Assembly: GCF_000759535.1 (NCBI RefSeq)
Contig: NZ_CP009455.1
Coordinates: 2,914,001 to 2,978,000 of the forward strand
Source of the DNA: Pseudomonas cremoricolorata
GTDB lineage: Bacteria > Pseudomonadota > Gammaproteobacteria > Pseudomonadales > Pseudomonadaceae
Length of the DNA: 64,000 nt
Reading direction: 5' to 3'
The position numbers were made by a program, and so were the translations under genes. The notes under the pieces are model-generated. The model saw only the letters and a program-made list of their open reading frames with translations, was not told where the DNA came from and did not search any database. This document shows, piece by piece, positions 34,742 to 43,020 of the stretch. The stretch's first letter is position 1. The number at the start of each line of letters is the position of its first letter.

Positions 34742-34765
34742 AAAAAAGCCCGCTTAAAGCGGGCT
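34742..34765 (-). terminator. Terminator of the repressor gene
   Basis: Stem AGCCCGC/GCGGGCT (34747-34753/34759-34765) with a run of T on the minus strand. Confidence 0.85.
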
Positions 34766-34783
34766 TGGTCTTGGCGGAAATGC

Positions 34784-35434
34784 TTAGTAGCGGCCTAGCA
34801 CTTTGCTCGGGGCAAGGATATTCCCTACATAGTGGATCGTATTGATCCGATCCCAAGGGATCATGCGCCGTTCTCCGTATGCAGCGTTTACCGACATCAG
34901 GCTCACGCCATCCTCATTTTCAAACAGCAGCTCCTTGACCATGCTTTGTCCATCAATGGTTGTGACCATGACGTATTCGCCGGGAACGAGCCGGTGATTG
35001 GGCTCACAGATAGCCACCCAGCCGTTCCTGATCGCGGGTGCCATTGAGTCGCCTTTTAGGCGTAGCGCATATGCGTCCTCATCCCGCGAATAAGTCTCGA
35101 CCCAACCCTCGCCGACGTCCAGACCAACCCAGTAGCCATCCGGGCCGAGTTGAGCCGTCCCCATTATTCCGATCCTTCGCGTGCTTGAGAGAATTGGTGG
35201 TCCAGGCTCAACGTTCGAAAGAACATCGACCAACATCGAGCCGGTACCTTCCGAGAGCCAGATAGGGCTGACACCGCAAATGGTGGCTAGTTTGACCAGG
35301 TATCCGCTGGTCCGGGTCAGGCCTCGCTCAATCTCCGACACCGAAGCTTGAGCAATGCCGGCACGTTCGGCCAGCTGCACCTGCGAGAGTTTGGCGTGCT
35401 TACGCGCCTGCTTGAGTCGGTCTTTGAGTTCCAT
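34784..35434 (-). CDS. CI-like prophage repressor (HTH plus S24 peptidase)
   Basis: 216 aa from ATG at 35434. N-terminal HTH_3 domain (LSQVQLAERAGIAQASVSEIERG in parts, residues about 17-39). The C-terminal LexA-like self-cleaving domain has Ser130 (GDSMAP) and Lys167 (SMVKEL). RecA-stimulated self-cleavage would induce the prophage. It lies between the OL and OR operator pairs and has its own terminator. Confidence 0.92.
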   Translation of the reverse strand: MELKDRLKQARKHAKLSQVQLAERAGIAQASVSEIERGLTRTSGYLVKLATICGVSPIWLSEGTGSMLVDVLSNVEPGPPILSSTRRIGIMGTAQLGPDGYWVGLDVGEGWVETYSRDEDAYALRLKGDSMAPAIRNGWVAICEPNHRLVPGEYVMVTTIDGQSMVKELLFENEDGVSLMSVNAAYGERRMIPWDRINTIHYVGNILAPSKVLGRY

Positions 35435-35464
35435 GGCCGGGAAGATAAAGGCTGACCTTTGATC

Positions 35465-35508
35465 TTGCAAAAAGGTATTCCTTTCACCTAGCATAGAGGA
35501 ATACCTTT
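35465..35508 (+). promoter_or_regulatory. PR promoter with two repressor operators
   Basis: TTGCAA (35465-35470) and TAGCAT (35489-35494) with 18-bp spacing. Operators AAAGG-TATT-CCTTT (35471-35484) and AGAGG-AATA-CCTTT (35495-35508) are 24 bp apart and overlap the promoter. Confidence 0.75.
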
Positions 35509-35523
35509 ATTTTCAGGTGCATC

Positions 35524-35733
35524 ATGAAAAGTCCCGTCCAGCGGTTGATCGACCATTTCGGCTCACAGCAGGCGACTGCTTCCGCGCTCGGCGTAAAGCA
35601 GGGGACTGTCAGCGGCTGGTTCCGTGGAATTCATGGTGTCAGCGCTGAGGTTGCTATCAGAGCCGAAACCCTGACTCAGGGCGAGGTCAAGGCCATTGAG
35701 CTCAGGCCGACACTGGCAGCCAGCGCTGCCTAG
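35524..35733 (+). CDS. Cro-like/YdaS-type regulator
   Basis: 69 aa. A compact HTH (QQATASALGVKQGTVSGWFRG in parts), with the N-terminal MKSPVQRLIDHFGS typical of the YdaS/Cro group. Divergent from the repressor and first gene of the rightward operon. Confidence 0.82.
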   Translation: MKSPVQRLIDHFGSQQATASALGVKQGTVSGWFRGIHGVSAEVAIRAETLTQGEVKAIELRPTLAASAA

Positions 35734-35844
35734 TCCAGACGAATTCTCGCCTGCCTCTGCGCTCGTCGGCAGATGCCTAACACAACTGGAATTCCATCCA
35801 GTAGCGCTGCGTTCTGCAGTGCAATCACACGCTAGGAGAAACAG

Positions 35845-36102
35845 ATGATCGTCGATGGTTTGCTTGTGGGGTTGGGAGCATTTGGGGCGGCAGCCTTTTG
35901 TTTCTCGGCTGGCTTGGTGGTCGGCGGTTTGCGCAGCTCTGGCGCAGCCGTTTTTCCTGCGACGCACGTCAGCTTTGACCTTGAGCTTTCGGACGACGCT
36001 CGCTTGGAGTTCCTTGGCGCGGCGACGGAGGCAGTCCGAAGCGGACAGCTACGAAAGACCAATCAGCTTGGTGATTACACCGCCGGCGACAAGGGCAAGT
36101 AG
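35845..36102 (+). CDS. Small membrane phage protein
   Basis: 85 aa with AGGAG upstream. One N-terminal membrane helix (about 5-30, glycine/alanine-rich), then a soluble part with LELSDDARLEFL. Its last 54 bases overlap a gene on the other strand. Not recognised. Confidence 0.55.
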   Translation: MIVDGLLVGLGAFGAAAFCFSAGLVVGGLRSSGAAVFPATHVSFDLELSDDARLEFLGAATEAVRSGQLRKTNQLGDYTAGDKGK

Positions 36103-36267
36103 CCAGGTGGCCGCCTTCTTGATAGTTGCGCCATGTGCTTCCCAGGCCCTGCGAAGCGGCGGCGAGTCGAAGCCGAACATTGATATGTGCTCGTCGCTGT
36201 ACGAATACGGCTTTTGGTCCCAGTGCTTCGCTTTCAGCTTAGCAAAAAACTCCTTTGCAGCCTTCAT
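36049..36267 (-). CDS. Antisense small membrane protein in the replication region
   Basis: 72 aa from ATG at 36267 with GGGAGG 5 bp upstream. Basic helical N-terminus (KAAKEFFAKLKAKHW), then a C-terminal membrane helix (AATWLLALVAGGVITKLIGL). It reads against the rightward operon. Unknown function; a lysogenic gene is possible. Confidence 0.5.
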   Translation of the reverse strand: MKAAKEFFAKLKAKHWDQKPYSYSDEHISMFGFDSPPLRRAWEAHGATIKKAATWLLALVAGGVITKLIGLS

Positions 36268-36297
36268 TCGGCCTCCCGGCCCCTGAAATGCAGACAC

Positions 36298-36321
36298 AAA
36301 AAAAACCGCCTGGCAGGGCGG
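36298..36321 (-). terminator. Terminator-like hairpin on the minus strand
   Basis: CCGCC/GGCGG (36306-36310/36317-36321) followed on the minus strand by eight T. It would stop leftward transcripts coming from the replication genes just before the antisense 72-aa gene. Confidence 0.55.
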
Positions 36322-36350
36322 CTTCTTCAACAGCGATTACGAGATGGATC

Positions 36351-37211
36351 ATGACAAATATCACTCACATTGACAAGTCCAGGGGGTTCACCCGTATGGA
36401 CAATCAGCTGATGGATGGCCTGATGGCTATCGATCTTTCGGCGCGCGAGATGAAGATCGTGCTGTATGTGGCCAAGGCCACCATCAACTTCTCAGCGGGT
36501 GCCCAGCGGATTCCGGCCACGGACATTGCCAAGGCCACTCATATCCACCCTGACACCGTGTCCAAGGCGATCTCCAGCCTGCTGCGTCGGCGCGTGCTTT
36601 TCCGAGAGGGTGGTGCGCGTGGCGACATTGGGGTTTGCGACCCGAAAGAGTGGGTCTATGTGGTAGAGCCGAAACAGACCATTTCGTCTGATTCGGCTCA
36701 AATCGTCCGAATCGGACAGATCGCGAAACAGACCCAAACCGACGAGTCCCTTCTCTATTCCAAGAAAGAAACCCCCTATGTAAATCTTCCTTTGGAAGAT
36801 ATTACATCCCCCCCCAAGCTCGACGAGCCGCCAGTCGAGCCAAAGAGAGATCGCAAACAGCCATTCGGGCTCACACAGATCCTCGCTGACAACCCTTACC
36901 AGGTGCCCGAGCAATTGCTCGCTGACTGGCTCGCCCAGCGCAAGGCGAAGCGCGCAGCCGTTACCGCCACCGTCTGGGCTACGGTGAACGTCGAACTGGC
37001 CAAGTGCGCTGATGCCGGTATCTCGGCATCGGACGCGGTCACCGAGGCGCTGTCGGCTGGCTGGCAGGGCTTCAAGGCGAGCTGGGTGATCAATCGAGTG
37101 CGCGACGTTCGCCAGCAGCCCATGCCGGCTCAATCGCGCCACCATGGCTTCGCTGACCGCGACTACCACGATGGACTGATTCCCAGGGAGGACGGCTCCT
37201 ATGCGTTCTGA
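36351..37211 (+). CDS. O-like replication protein
   Basis: 286 aa from ATG at 36351. The N-terminal winged-helix region (FTRMDNQLMDGLMAIDLSAREMKIVLYV in parts) is the phage replication protein O type that binds the origin; the C-terminal part would contact the helicase loader. It overlaps the DnaC-like gene by 11 bp. The origin may lie within this gene, but clear iterons were not seen. Confidence 0.8.
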   Translation: MTNITHIDKSRGFTRMDNQLMDGLMAIDLSAREMKIVLYVAKATINFSAGAQRIPATDIAKATHIHPDTVSKAISSLLRRRVLFREGGARGDIGVCDPKEWVYVVEPKQTISSDSAQIVRIGQIAKQTQTDESLLYSKKETPYVNLPLEDITSPPKLDEPPVEPKRDRKQPFGLTQILADNPYQVPEQLLADWLAQRKAKRAAVTATVWATVNVELAKCADAGISASDAVTEALSAGWQGFKASWVINRVRDVRQQPMPAQSRHHGFADRDYHDGLIPREDGSYAF

Positions 37212-37995
37212 GAACGTCGTCCACTTGACCCGCATGGCCGGGGTCCGGGCCAGCTCGATGGCGGTATGCGAAGAGCATGGCGAGTACCGCGCGACCACGC
37301 ACCAGGTGCTGAACAAGGTCTTCCAATCGCCTTGTCCGCAGTGCAAGGCCGAGCAGGCCGCTGCCCAACAGGCAGTGGAGGTCAAGCGCCAGCGCAATGA
37401 ACTGGCCTGGAAACTCGGCGACTCGCTGATTCCCAAGCGGTTCAAGGGTAAGACTTTCGAAAGCTACGCGGTCACCAGCGAAGGGCAAGCCAAGGCCAAG
37501 ACGCGATGCCAGCAGTACGCCGACGACTTCGAGCGCCACCTCGACGCTGGTCGCTGCCTGATCCTGGTTGGCAACCCTGGTACCGGGAAAACCCACCTGG
37601 GCGTGTCGATCGCTCAGCAGGTCATGGCTCAGTCGACGCATACCGCCGTATACCGGACGTTGGGGGGAATTCTCCAGTCGATCCGCGCAACCTTCGACGG
37701 CAGCTCAGGGCAGACAGAGGGGCACATCATCGAATCGCTGACGAGGCCATCGCTGCTGGTCTTGGACGAAGTCGGGGCCAGCAAGGAGGCGCCGAGCGAC
37801 TTCGAGCTCAGTCGCCTGTTCTCAATCATCAATGGTCGCTACGAGAAGATGCTGCCGACCATCGTGATTTCCAACTTGGGCGCCAAGGAGCTGCCGTCTG
37901 CCATGGGCGAGCGATCAGCTGACCGCCTGCGCGAAGGCGGGGTGATCGTGTTGCCGTTCAACTGGGAATCACATCGGGGCAAGGAGGTTTTATGA
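37201..37995 (+). CDS. DnaC-like helicase loader ATPase
   Basis: 264 aa. N-terminal zinc knuckle (C23, H26, C45, C48), then an AAA+ domain with Walker A GNPGTGKTH (124-132), Walker B SLLVLDEVG (about 184-192) and sensor ISNLGAKEL. It loads the host DnaB helicase at the phage origin with the O-like protein. Confidence 0.9.
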   Translation: MRSENVVHLTRMAGVRASSMAVCEEHGEYRATTHQVLNKVFQSPCPQCKAEQAAAQQAVEVKRQRNELAWKLGDSLIPKRFKGKTFESYAVTSEGQAKAKTRCQQYADDFERHLDAGRCLILVGNPGTGKTHLGVSIAQQVMAQSTHTAVYRTLGGILQSIRATFDGSSGQTEGHIIESLTRPSLLVLDEVGASKEAPSDFELSRLFSIINGRYEKMLPTIVISNLGAKELPSAMGERSADRLREGGVIVLPFNWESHRGKEVL

Positions 37996-38294
37996 GCATC
38001 CGCCAAACCAGGCTGACCAAGGCCGCGCGCGGCCGAGAGTGCCAAGTGCGCATTCCGGGCGTGTGCAACGGCAATCCCGAGACCACCGTGCTGGCGCATT
38101 ACCGCCTGGCGGGCACCTGCGGCGTCGGTCACAAGCCTCACGACTTGCAGGGCGCCTGGGCCTGTAGCGCTTGCCACGATGTCTGCGACGGCCGGAGCAA
38201 GGCGCTTGATCGGGATACTGTTCGGCTGTACCACGCAGAGGGCGTGATGCGTACTCACCAGATTCTGCTTTCCGAGTCGGTGCTGATTCTATGA
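37992..38294 (+). CDS. DUF1364/YbcO-type nuclease
   Basis: 100 aa, ATGA-coupled to the gene before. RECQVRIPGVCNGNPETTVLAHYR in parts, GHKPHD and ACSACHDVCDGR match the YbcO metal-dependent endonuclease family found in lambdoid nin regions. Likely processes recombination intermediates or DNA junctions. Confidence 0.85.
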   Translation: MSIRQTRLTKAARGRECQVRIPGVCNGNPETTVLAHYRLAGTCGVGHKPHDLQGAWACSACHDVCDGRSKALDRDTVRLYHAEGVMRTHQILLSESVLIL

Positions 38295-38719
38295 CCACGC
38301 TCACAATTCGCCCCTTCAAGCACCGCCAGCCTCGCGCCAAGCCCGTGGACCGTGAAGGCCAGGAGCAGGCCGCGCTGATGACAGAGCTGCAGCTGCGTTT
38401 CCCAGCCGCGTTTAAGCTGATCTATCACGTTCCCAACGGTGGCCACCGCGTGAAGCTGGTCGCCGCCAAGCTCAAGGGGCAGGGCGTGAAAGCCGGTGTG
38501 CCCGACCTGGTGCTGCCGATGGCGCGGGGCGGGTACTTCGGTTTGTACATCGAGTTCAAGGCCATGCCGCCGTTCGACGCCGCCGTATCGCCGAGCCAGG
38601 ACGCATGGATTCATGCGCTGACCGATCAGGGATACCTGGCGATAGTTTGCCGGGGGCGGATCGACGCCATGGACGCCATCCGCGCCTACCTGCTGCAACC
38701 CGTCACGGTGGCCGCATGA
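38291..38719 (+). CDS. VRR-NUC domain nuclease
   Basis: 142 aa, ATGA-coupled on both sides. The PD-(D/E)XK-type VRR-NUC core is seen in GVPDLVLPMARGGYFGLYIEFK in parts (Asp and Glu-x-Lys) and a conserved YHVPNGGHR. Such stand-alone phage nucleases are thought to resolve Holliday-type junctions. Confidence 0.85.
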   Translation: MTTLTIRPFKHRQPRAKPVDREGQEQAALMTELQLRFPAAFKLIYHVPNGGHRVKLVAAKLKGQGVKAGVPDLVLPMARGGYFGLYIEFKAMPPFDAAVSPSQDAWIHALTDQGYLAIVCRGRIDAMDAIRAYLLQPVTVAA

Positions 38720-40014
38720 GCGCGACCCGCGAAGTCAGGTTCACTGAGGCCGAGGTGCGCAGGCAGTCGGCCGACCGTTCCGTGCGTGACCTGCGCGACC
38801 CGCGCCACCCCGGCCTGTATCTGCGCTTCTGGACCGACCGCACCCGCGCCAGCTGGCACCTGGTGCGTGGCAAGCGCTGGGTCCCGGTCGCCCGCTGGCC
38901 GGAGCTCGGCGTTTCGGCGGTGCTGGCCGAGCTGCCCGCCATCCGCCAGCGCCTGATGCGCGACCCGGCGACGGCGCCGATCGCCTCGGGTATAGCCACC
39001 GTCGGCCAGCTGCTGGAGTGGTACGGCGACCGCATGGCACGCGACCGCTCGCTGTCGGCCAAGCGCAAGGCTGGCGCCCGGTCGGCGATCACCCAGCACC
39101 TGCTGCCGTGCCTGCGTGACCTGCCGCTGGCCAACGTCAGCGCCGACGCGCTCGACAAGCACCTGATGTGGCCGTGCCAGGCCAAGGTATCGGTGTCCTA
39201 CCTGCGCCAGATGTTCGCGCTGCTGCTGACCGCCATGCGCCAGGCGCTGAAGCTGGGGCTGATCGACAGCAACCCCATGGCCGGCATGCGCTTTAGCGAC
39301 TTCACCAAGGCCAAGATCCTGCCCAAAGCAGCGCGCCTGCGCGGTGTGCAGCTGGCCGACCTGGTGCAGCGGCTGGGCCAGGCCTTCGAGGCCGCCCCCG
39401 GCGACGTCACTCTGGCGGTGATGATGCTCGCCCACGGCACGCGCATCGGTGAGACACGCATGGCGCGCTGGGACGATATCTCGCTGGCCGCCGCCGAGTG
39501 GTTCATCCCAGCGGCCAACACGAAGACCCGCACCGAGCACCGACTGCCGCTGACCGAGCAAATCAAGGCGCTGCTGATCCGCTACCGGGCCGGCCAGCAG
39601 GCCGAGGGCTACCAGGGCGTGTACCTGTTCCCAAACCGCCGCGGCCTGTGCCTGAGCGAGAGCCAGGCGAGCATGGTGTTCACGCGGTTGGGGCAGGGCG
39701 CCTGAACCAGTCACGACCTGCGCAAGGTGTCGCGCACCACATGGACCGACCTCGGCATCGACGGGCACATCGGCGAGATGCTGCTGAACCACACGCTGGG
39801 CAAGATCGCCAGCACCTATATCCACACCCAGGCCATGGAGCAGCGCCGCGCAGCTCTGGAGAAGTGGCACGGCTGGTTAGACGGTATTGGCTTTTCGGCT
39901 ATTCACGGCCTTACAGAGACCTTATCCGAGATTTCGCAGAATCCGGCGGAGCCAGCGGAATACGTGGGCTGCGATGGCCTTAGCGAATTTGTAATTAGCG
40001 AGGATTCGAAATGA
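38716..40014 (+). pseudogene. Second tyrosine recombinase, interrupted by in-frame TGA
   Basis: The frame opens at ATG 38716 (ATGA-coupled) and is stopped by TGA at 39703-39705, codon 330. The same frame then continues for 102 more codons to 40014. The first part has the core domain, the catalytic Arg (HGTRIGETR) and Lys region; the second has SHDLRK, LNHTLG and the Tyr region STYIHTQ. Related proteins usually have Trp where the TGA stands, so a TGG to TGA change explains it. As written it lacks the nucleophile. The next gene starts at the end of the full frame (ATGA), showing the original length. Confidence 0.85.
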
Positions 40015-40289
40015 CTGGAAAGCACTCTGGGCCAGCCATGGCCGACTTGAACGCGATGTCGCCAGCGGCCCGCTCGGCGGCAATGCGCGGCGGGATGGAC
40101 GGTTGGGGGTCTGTCGGCGGGATGCCTGGGCAGATCTGCTATCAGGAACCGGTTGATTCGAAGTCCCGCCGGCGCTGTAACTGCGGCTGCGGACGCCGGG
40201 CAACCCATCGGGGAATGGCCAACGGGGTCTGCTTGAAGATGGGATGCGAGCTGTCGGTGCGGCGCTGGGTAAAGGCGTCTAACGCATGA
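40011..40289 (+). CDS. Small zinc-knuckle phage protein
   Basis: 92 aa, overlapping the recombinase frame by ATGA. Middle section RRCNCGCGRRATHRG and a later cysteine pair suggest metal binding. Unknown function, in the nin-like region before Q. Confidence 0.6.
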   Translation: MTGKHSGPAMADLNAMSPAARSAAMRGGMDGWGSVGGMPGQICYQEPVDSKSRRRCNCGCGRRATHRGMANGVCLKMGCELSVRRWVKASNA

Positions 40290-40603
40290 GGAAGAGCCAC
40301 GGCCCAGCCTTCAAGAAGGCCGTGATCGAGCTGGACAAGTGCCCTTCATGCCGTGGGAGAGCGGTCACGATGGGCACGTTTTATGAACTGCCGTGCGGCC
40401 ACTGTAACGCCTCGGGCTGGATATCGGCGCTCACCGGAGAGCCGTTGCCGCTGGAAGAACTTGTGACACAGCTGGGGCTGCGAGTGCGTGAGCTGGAGCA
40501 GCAGGCCGAGCGCCAGCGCCCAAGCACGACCAGCGGCCCGGAAGCCCAGTATCAAACGAATAACCGCCGTGGCGCCGGCGGCACCAATTACACAGGGGAC
40601 TGA
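40286..40603 (+). CDS. Phage protein with CxxC-CxxC zinc motif
   Basis: 105 aa, ATGA-coupled. CPSCRGRAVTM and CGHCNASGW form a DnaJ-like zinc motif, followed by a helix and a low-complexity tail. Unknown function. Confidence 0.6.
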   Translation: MRKSHGPAFKKAVIELDKCPSCRGRAVTMGTFYELPCGHCNASGWISALTGEPLPLEELVTQLGLRVRELEQQAERQRPSTTSGPEAQYQTNNRRGAGGTNYTGD

Positions 40604-40608
40604 ACCGA

Positions 40609-40998
40609 ATGAAGAAACGAACCTACAGCGACAAGCCCCTGGGCGACACCGCGTACATGCTCGAGCAGTGGGGCTGGTGGCGTATGGATGGAATGGGTGT
40701 GCCTCAGTATGTCTGCCCGCTCTATGCGCTGATGCGGGACAACATCCCATCGGTCGGTGGCGCCAAGCAGTACGTCATCACCGATGACCTGGCCCTGGCC
40801 GTCGACGGCGCCGTGGGTCGCTTGACCAGACGCAACGCGCAGATGGGCGGATTCATCTGGCTTTACTACGGAGCCAAGTGGCCAGCGTTGCGGATCGCTC
40901 GGGAGCACAATATAGGAGAAGCCAAGGCGCGCGAGCTGATCAACACCGGTGTGGCCTGGATCGACTGCGCGCTGGAGCAACTGCGCGAGGCTGCATAA
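40609..40998 (+). CDS. Antitermination protein Q (phage 21/82 type)
   Basis: 129 aa. GDTAYMLEQWGWWRMDGMGVPQY in parts and the C-terminal HTH-like ALRIAREHNIGEAKARELINTG in parts match the antitermQ family. Q modifies RNA polymerase at the late promoter so that it reads through terminators, here the hairpin at 41076-41097 and those inside the late operon. Confidence 0.85.
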   Translation: MKKRTYSDKPLGDTAYMLEQWGWWRMDGMGVPQYVCPLYALMRDNIPSVGGAKQYVITDDLALAVDGAVGRLTRRNAQMGGFIWLYYGAKWPALRIAREHNIGEAKARELINTGVAWIDCALEQLREAA

Positions 40999-41075
40999 AA
41001 AGCTTTCCGCGCGGATAAACACCTGTTTTCATTGCAGCGTGTCCAGCTTGAAACAGCGCGACACACCAAGCCCTG

Positions 41076-41097
41076 GCCCCGAAAGCCGGGGCTTTTT
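41076..41097 (+). terminator. Terminator after Q (tR'-like)
   Basis: GCCCC/GGGGC (41076-41080/41088-41092) then five T, between Q and the first late genes. Confidence 0.75.
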
Positions 41098-41123
41098 CGT
41101 TCATGCACAGCAAGAGGTCGAGC

Positions 41124-41450
41124 ATGGATTTTTTTCACCGCCTGCTCGAGAAGTTCGACGTGGGAATCGCCGGTCTGCTCGGCGCCCTGATCGCCACCCG
41201 CTGGCACAAGGACGACCTGCTGGACCGCAAGGCCTGGCTGCTTTTCTTGCTCACCGGTATGGCCTGCGCTCACTACCTCACTGGCATGGTGAGCGCCTAC
41301 TTCGGTATCACCGAGCCGCGCAGCGTCGCCGGCGTCGGTTTCTTGCTCGGCACGTTCGGTGGCTCGCTGATTGCCGCTGTGACCCGCGCTATCAAGGCCG
41401 CTGATCTCTGGTCTGTCATCAGGTCCAAGTTCGGAGGGCCTTCCCAATGA
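41124..41450 (+). CDS. Putative holin or holin partner 1
   Basis: 108 aa from ATG at 41124 (GAGG upstream). Three hydrophobic segments (about 12-25, 35-58, 66-90) and a charged C-terminus fit a holin. First late gene after the Q terminator. Holin function is inferred from size, topology and place. Confidence 0.6.
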   Translation: MDFFHRLLEKFDVGIAGLLGALIATRWHKDDLLDRKAWLLFLLTGMACAHYLTGMVSAYFGITEPRSVAGVGFLLGTFGGSLIAAVTRAIKAADLWSVIRSKFGGPSQ

Positions 41451-41755
41451 TCCTTGAGTACGTGAATGCGCTGTCCGCCGGCGGCATTGCCTTCTGGGCT
41501 ACCTGGTCAATCTTGAGCGGCAAGGTGCGTGACGGGGTGATCGGCAAGATTCTCTATGCGGTCATCGCCCTGAGCGGCTACGCCATCCTGGCCCGCTCGG
41601 ACCGCATGTTCTTCACGCCCAACACCGCCGGCGTCACGATGCACGTTGCCCTGGCCCTGGCCGGTCTCCGGCACATGTTCATGCTGACCTACTGGCCGCG
41701 AGTGAAGCGCTGGATCTGCCGGCGCTTGGACTGCGACCTGTGCAAGCGGGGGTAG
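41447..41755 (+). CDS. Putative holin-like membrane protein 2
   Basis: 102 aa, ATGA-coupled to the previous gene. Three hydrophobic segments and a basic, cysteine-containing C-terminus (RRLDCDLCKRG). Probably a second holin or antiholin. Confidence 0.6.
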   Translation: MILEYVNALSAGGIAFWATWSILSGKVRDGVIGKILYAVIALSGYAILARSDRMFFTPNTAGVTMHVALALAGLRHMFMLTYWPRVKRWICRRLDCDLCKRG

Positions 41756-41757
41756 TA

Positions 41758-41943
41758 ATGGCCTGTAGTGGATGCGCTGCACGGCGCGAGTGGTTGAAGA
41801 AGTGGACGAGAATTGCCCATGAACGAGCAAGCAGTCTCTTTGCTGCAGCAGATCCTGCACCAGCAGCAGGAGCAGACCGACCTGATGCGCACGCAGAACA
41901 ACCTGCTACGCACGATCGCCGACCAGAACGTGATGCTGATTGA
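41758..41943 (+). CDS. Short CxxC protein overlapping the next gene
   Basis: 61 codons from ATG at 41758, starting MACSGCAARREWLKKW. The first half looks like a real small phage protein; the second half is read in the other frame of the next gene and may be a chance extension. Low certainty. Confidence 0.35.
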   Translation: MACSGCAARREWLKKWTRIAHERASSLFAAADPAPAAGADRPDAHAEQPATHDRRPERDAD

Positions 41944-42019
41944 TGCCCTGGCCGGCGAGGAAGAGGGCGATCAGGACAGCGAGCCATCCTATTACTTGGA
42001 CGGCACGCCATGCCGATGA
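41819..42019 (+). CDS. Small coiled-coil phage protein
   Basis: 66 aa from ATG at 41819: a glutamine-rich helix (SLLQQILHQQQEQTDLMRTQ) and an acidic tail. It overlaps the HNH gene by 4 bp (ATGA). Unknown function. Confidence 0.5.
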   Translation: MNEQAVSLLQQILHQQQEQTDLMRTQNNLLRTIADQNVMLIDALAGEEEGDQDSEPSYYLDGTPCR

Positions 42020-42390
42020 GGCCCCAGCGACCCTGTCGCGCTTCAGGTTGCCGACTCCTGCACCGCAATGCCAATGGCTACTGTGATGCACACGCCGGCC
42101 AGGCTAAGAGCTACGTTCGTGAGAAGCCGCGTGAGACCTCAACTGCCCGTGGGTACGGCTACAAGTGGCAACAGGCACGCGCCGGCTTTCTCATCAAGAA
42201 CCCGCTATGCGTACGCTGCCAAGCGAGAGGTCGCGTGACAGCATCGACTGATGTCGACCATATACAGCCACACCGAGGCGATATGACGCTGTTCTGGGAT
42301 CGAGCCAACTGGCAGGCGCTCTGCGGTCCTTGCCACTCGGCCAAGACTGCCGGTGAAGACGGCGGATTCGGCAATAATCGCCGGAATTGA
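42016..42390 (+). CDS. HNH endonuclease
   Basis: 124 aa from ATG at 42016 (ATGA overlap); an ATG two codons earlier is possible. Zinc pairs CVRC and CGPC flank the HNH core DVDHIQPHRGDMTLFWDRANWQAL in parts. In HK97-type phages an HNH protein next to the small terminase is needed for cos cleavage by the terminase complex. Confidence 0.88.
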   Translation: MRPQRPCRASGCRLLHRNANGYCDAHAGQAKSYVREKPRETSTARGYGYKWQQARAGFLIKNPLCVRCQARGRVTASTDVDHIQPHRGDMTLFWDRANWQALCGPCHSAKTAGEDGGFGNNRRN

Positions 42391-42495
42391 TCAAAAAAAG
42401 ATCAATTATGCCGTAAATGAGAATATTTCTCAAAAATGCTCGGGGGGAGGGTCAAAAGTTTTTGGCCTTTGCTTTCTAGACCGCGCCCTCAGTCG
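42385..42495 (+). other. Candidate packaging (cos) region
   Basis: Between HNH and terS. It has an 8-bp perfect inverted repeat AATTGATC/GATCAATT around seven A (42385-42407), a 6-bp repeat TGAGAA/TTCTCA (42418-42432), then a G6 run with GGGTCAAAAG (42442-42457). No gene fits, and the AT-rich then G-rich composition is unlike the flanks. Confidence 0.4.
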
Positions 42496-42537
42496 TTTTT
42501 TTACACCCGCGAAATATAAAGTTTAGTGGAGGCGCCG

Positions 42538-43020
42538 ATGCCAGGGGTTGCCGGGCGCTCCGGCCGTCGCCCAAAACCCACGGCCCAGAAGGCGCTGGCC
42601 GGCAATCCCGGCAAGCGGAAGCTGAACAAGGACGAGCCTGATTTTGCCCTTGTGACCAACGTTGATCCCCCTGAATGGCTGTGCGAGCACGCTACCCGGG
42701 TGTGGCAAATGCTGGTGCCCGAGCTACTGAAGGCGAAGGTGCTGGCGCTCACGGACCTACACAACGTTGAAGCCTTTTGCACCGCCTACGGCAATTGGCG
42801 CATGGCCCAGGAGTCAGTGCGCAATCACGGCATCGTCGTTGCTGGCGCCACGGGCGGACCGGTGAAAAATCCGGCGCTCACCGCGGCGAATGAAGCGATG
42901 CGCCAGATGGTCACCTTCGGTTCAATGCTCGGCCTGGACCCGGCCAGCCGCACGCGGATCATCGGCGGCAACAAGCAGAAAACGACCAACCCCTTCGCCG
43001 GCCTCTTGAGCGACCTATGA
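42538..43020 (+). CDS. Terminase small subunit (P27 family)
   Basis: 160 aa from ATG at 42538 with GGAGG upstream. Starts with the basic [25 protein letters not shown] (in parts) typical of P27-type small terminases. Binds the packaging site and hands DNA to the large subunit, with which it overlaps by 4 bp. Confidence 0.9.
   Translation: MPGVAGRSGRRPKPTAQKALAGNPGKRKLNKDEPDFALVTNVDPPEWLCEHATRVWQMLVPELLKAKVLALTDLHNVEAFCTAYGNWRMAQESVRNHGIVVAGATGGPVKNPALTAANEAMRQMVTFGSMLGLDPASRTRIIGGNKQKTTNPFAGLLSDL

Noticed and set aside
34477-34743. Minus-strand ORF of 88 codons over PL
   Set aside because: It starts upstream of the PL -35 and runs through the operators and boxA; low-complexity composition and no ribosome-binding site.
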